Below, in pieces: positions 6,466 to 8,162 of a stretch of 8,162 nucleotides of DNA. The DNA is from Bacillota bacterium (GTDB lineage: Bacteria > Bacillota_E > Sulfobacillia > Sulfobacillales > Sulfobacillaceae): positions 1 to 8,162 of the forward strand of contig JAKAAS010000060.1 in the NCBI GenBank assembly GCA_021802225.1, read 5' to 3'. Position 1 is the first letter of the stretch, and every line of letters begins with the position of its first letter. A program made the position numbers and the translations under genes. The notes under the pieces are model-generated. The model was not told the origin of the DNA and searched no databases. It worked only from the letters and a program-made list of their open reading frames with translations.

Positions 6466-6633
6466 GTTACGCGCCCACCTGACAGAGCGGATGTCGGGCG
6501 GGCGTGCGCGACTGAAAAAATGTGGCCAATCGCCAGGCACTATCTCCCGCCCCTGCAGAATATATATGTGAAAGTGCCGTGCCGGCGGGACCAAGCGTCC
6601 GGGCGGCCTATTTCCTGCTTAGGGGGAGCGACC
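6466..6633. promoter_or_regulatory. Divergent intergenic region upstream of the coxG-like gene
   Basis: This 168-base gap separates the leftward hypothetical gene and the rightward coxG-like gene, so it should carry start signals for both. The only AT-rich patch is AATATATATG (6559-6568), which offers a -10-like sequence on either strand (TATATA on +, TATATT on -), but no good -35 at 16-18 bases was found. A 6-base inverted repeat GGCACT/AGTGCC (6536-6541 and 6573-6578) flanks this patch with a 31-base gap; it may be chance. AGGGGGAG (6621-6628) is a strong ribosome-binding site 5 bases before the coxG-like ATG. Confidence 0.3.
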
Positions 6634-7086
6634 ATGCAGATTGACAGCCACAAGTCTATCGATGCCAGCGCCGAGACGACATTCGCCCTGCTGATGGACC
6701 CGGATATCCTGACCGGAGCCATGCCAGGGCTCAAACGCATGACACTGCAGTCGCCGGGGGTCTATGCGGTGGAAATGGAGATGGGGGTGCCCGGATTCAA
6801 AGGGAAATATGCCGGCACCATGCAGCTGGACCATCTTGTGCCCCCCAGGGGCTATCATTTGGCGCTGAACGGGCAGGGCCCGGGGGGGACCATCTCGATG
6901 GACCTGACCGTTACCCTGACTGCTAGTGGAAATGGACGGCAAACGGATCTACACTATGAAGGAGAAGGACAGTTCGGAGGCCCATCGTCAGGAGTGGCCC
7001 AAAAGGTGCTGTCGGGGGCATCCAGTGTGATTTTGGGGCAGTTCTTTGGAGAAATCTCCAAGCGTGCCCGGAAAATTGACGGGTAA
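6634..7086 (+). CDS. coxG: CoxG-family (SRPBCC) protein of carbon monoxide dehydrogenase type
   Basis: A 150-residue protein with the CoxG/SRPBCC pattern: an N-terminal strand, the FALLMDPDILTGAMPGLKRM segment (17-36; the family typically has a DPxxL...xPG pattern), a middle part with GFKGKYAGTM, and a late glycine-rich region (GEGQFGGPSSGVAQK) before a C-terminal helix. CoxG is found in clusters for aerobic CO dehydrogenases and related molybdenum hydroxylases; it has been linked to membrane attachment or maturation of the enzyme. This version ends straight after the SRPBCC fold, lacking the longer hydrophobic C-terminal tail of some CoxG proteins, so direct membrane anchoring is not evident. 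The ATG at 6634 has AGGGGGAG 5 bases upstream; the frame is open for 38 more codons upstream, but that part does not fit the family. The next gene is a MocA-type enzyme, matching this role. Confidence 0.85.
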   Translation: MQIDSHKSIDASAETTFALLMDPDILTGAMPGLKRMTLQSPGVYAVEMEMGVPGFKGKYAGTMQLDHLVPPRGYHLALNGQGPGGTISMDLTVTLTASGNGRQTDLHYEGEGQFGGPSSGVAQKVLSGASSVILGQFFGEISKRARKIDG

Positions 7087-7106
7087 GCGCCCTGGCGAGC
7101 TAGAAT
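7076..7106 (+). promoter_or_regulatory. Possible promoter at the end of the coxG-like gene
   Basis: TTGACG (7076-7081) and TAGAAT (7101-7106) each match five of six sigma-A consensus positions. The spacing of 19 bases is longer than the preferred 17. It would start RNA near 7113, just before the ribosome-binding site GGAGGG (7114-7119) of the MocA-type gene, giving a very short leader. It could be an internal promoter, or chance. Confidence 0.25.
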
Positions 7107-7126
7107 AAATATCGGAGGGAAGATCG

Positions 7127-7780
7127 GTGGCGATGAGCACGAGCAAAAACCCCCGGGCGGAGCAGCGCGCGGATTCAGCCCCTGTGGTGGCTGTGCTCTT
7201 AGCCGCGGGTCTTTCCTCACGGATGGGGCGCCGCAAGCAGCTTTTGCCGTGGAACGGTGCGACGATGCTGTCGAGTGTGGCCGACTGCATCGCCCGGCAG
7301 GCGCGCCTCCCCCTGGTACTGGTTCACCAGGGTGCTGTGCCAGCTTATTCCGGGGGAGTGGCAGTGGAGAATGAGGCACCCGAGCAGGGGCTGTCCCACT
7401 CGCTCAAACTGGGGCTGGACGCTGTTGCACAAGGCTGGCCCACGGCGTGCGCTGCGGTGTTTCTGGCCGACCAGCCTTTTGTCACCGCTTCTGACATTGC
7501 GGCGGCCGTTGCCGCCTTCAGGCAGCGGGAGAAGGGGTGCCATGCCCTCAGGCCGGTCTACAACGGCCAGGTCGGGCATCCGGTCCTTCTGGACCGGGAA
7601 GCCGTCTCTTGGGCCTTCCGGCTGGAAGGGGACCGGGGGCTTCGGGATCTGCTCGCGGTGTCAGGATTCTGCACGGTGGATATCGAGGTGAACGGGCGCC
7701 CCAATCCCGCCTGGGACGTTGATACGCCCAGTGACTACCGGCAGGCCTGCCGGTGGCTCAGTGGTGAGGACAGGCTCTGA
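7127..7780 (+). CDS. mocA: MocA-type molybdenum cofactor nucleotidyltransferase (NTP_transf_3)
   Basis: A 217-residue protein of the MobA/MocA nucleotidyltransferase family, about usual length. Motifs in order: LAAGLSSRMGRRK (25-37, nucleotide-binding loop), QGLSHSLKLGL (about 87-97), LADQP (113-117, metal-binding Asp), GHP (150-152), GDRGLRDLL (168-176) and DVDTP (197-201). These enzymes transfer CMP (MocA) or GMP (MobA) to molybdopterin; the GHP and GDxGxR pattern is typical of the MocA/CoxD-associated branch serving xanthine- and CO-dehydrogenase-type enzymes. Which nucleotide is used cannot be fixed by eye. The GTG start is supported by GGAGGG at 7114-7119, 7 bases upstream; an ATG two codons later would leave 13 bases. 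It lies 40 bases after the coxG-like gene and 2 bases before the hydrolase gene, so all three may be one transcript. Confidence 0.88.
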   Translation: MAMSTSKNPRAEQRADSAPVVAVLLAAGLSSRMGRRKQLLPWNGATMLSSVADCIARQARLPLVLVHQGAVPAYSGGVAVENEAPEQGLSHSLKLGLDAVAQGWPTACAAVFLADQPFVTASDIAAAVAAFRQREKGCHALRPVYNGQVGHPVLLDREAVSWAFRLEGDRGLRDLLAVSGFCTVDIEVNGRPNPAWDVDTPSDYRQACRWLSGEDRL

Positions 7781-7782
7781 AG

Positions 7783-8162
7783 ATGCCTTTCGAAAGGATG
7801 GAGCGGATGCGGACTTCCGGGGGAATTACCTACTACGTCTGTGGCAAGGGAGATCAGGCAGTGCTGTGCCACCCGAGTTTGGGACTCGGCCGGTTCCTCT
7901 TCCACCGCATGGTTCCGGCGCTGTCCCGTGAATTCGTCATGGTGACGTGGGATCCCCGGGGGACGGGCGACAACCGGGATTTTGCTCCTGGTATGGCCAG
8001 TTGGGTGGGCGATGCCATGGACATTTTAGGAGAGGTGGGACTTCCGGCGCATTTGCTGGGGGTGTCGCTGGGCACTTGGGTGATGGCGCGCGCCGCAGCG
8101 GCAAATCCTGCCCAGCAGGTGCTGTCTCTGGCGCTGATTGGGGCGACGCCCGGGTTTGTGGG
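7783..8162 (+). CDS. Alpha/beta hydrolase, N-terminal part
   Basis: The first ~126 residues of a gene that runs past the window end. It shows the alpha/beta-hydrolase order: a strand with CHPSLGLG (29-36, oxyanion-hole region, here HP rather than the common HG), VTWDPRGTGDNRD (the family's DxRGxG turn) and GVSLG (93-97), the nucleophile elbow with S95. The layout resembles esterases or lactonases such as 3-oxoadipate enol-lactonase (PcaD); the acid and catalytic His residues are outside the window, so the substrate cannot be named. The outermost ATG is 2 bases after the mocA stop, suggesting coupling. An in-frame ATG at 7807, preceded by AAAGGA with 8 bases of spacing, is equally likely and would remove 8 residues. 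Hydrolases of this fold do occur near molybdenum hydroxylase clusters, but a role there is inference. Confidence 0.8.
   Translation, partial: MPFERMERMRTSGGITYYVCGKGDQAVLCHPSLGLGRFLFHRMVPALSREFVMVTWDPRGTGDNRDFAPGMASWVGDAMDILGEVGLPAHLLGVSLGTWVMARAAAANPAQQVLSLALIGATPGFV

Noticed and set aside
6536..6578. GGCACT/AGTGCC inverted repeat as an operator
   Set aside because: Only six bases per arm with a 31-base gap, easily expected by chance; noted within the intergenic region but not called as a site.
6520..6633. N-terminal extension of the CoxG-like protein
   Set aside because: The extension would run through the AT-rich patch and the AGGGGGAG ribosome-binding site, and its sequence does not look like the family.
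1..8162. CRISPR array, tRNA/rRNA, insertion sequence, toxin-antitoxin or phage genes
   Set aside because: I looked for repeated spaced units, cloverleaf-like sequence, terminal inverted repeats with transposase motifs and small paired genes, and found none. The coding density and codon style look uniform across the window.

Overview
The window is compact, G+C-rich bacterial DNA from an accessory-metabolism region. Strong Gram-positive-type Shine-Dalgarno sequences (GGAGGTGA, AGGGGGAG, GGAGGG), frequent GTG starts and gene content point to a Firmicutes-type organism. Sulfobacillus-like lineages fit the thiD-thiE-tenA set and the CO-dehydrogenase-type accessory genes, but that name is inference, not proof.

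Layout. (1) Positions 1-1647, + strand: the end of thiD, then thiE, then tenA, overlapping or nearly abutting. This is a salvage route for the thiamin pyrimidine and its coupling to the thiazole. (2) 1642-2265, - strand: a YigZ/IMPACT-family protein whose stop codon lies beside that of tenA inside one TCATGA palindrome. (3) 2411-6096, + strand: an envelope cluster. It has an MGDG-synthase/UgtP-type glycosyltransferase, an overlapping 12-helix MFS transporter, and a membrane-anchored NodB-type deacetylase with a long extra C-terminal domain. The pairing recalls ypfP(ugtP)-ltaA of Staphylococcus, in which one protein makes a glycolipid and the next flips it. Charged and aromatic residues in the transporter are placed much as in LtaA. 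(4) 6118-6465, - strand: a small protein I do not recognise. (5) 6634-8162, + strand: a CoxG-family protein, a MocA-type molybdenum-cofactor nucleotidyltransferase and the start of an alpha/beta hydrolase. This looks like the accessory end of a cluster for a molybdenum hydroxylase (CO dehydrogenase or xanthine dehydrogenase type). The enzyme itself is not in the window and would probably lie downstream.

How the genes work together. TenA releases hydroxymethylpyrimidine from damaged thiamin, ThiD phosphorylates it twice, and ThiE joins it to thiazole phosphate. In the envelope block the proposed order is glycolipid synthesis on the inner leaflet, flipping by the MFS protein, and possible deacetylation outside. 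In the last block CoxG and MocA would serve maturation of one molybdoenzyme.

No tRNA, rRNA, CRISPR array, insertion sequence or riboswitch was seen. No gene-free stretch exceeds about 170 bases. The most interesting part is the glycosyltransferase/flippase/deacetylase block. Nothing here by itself demonstrates a wholly new system.
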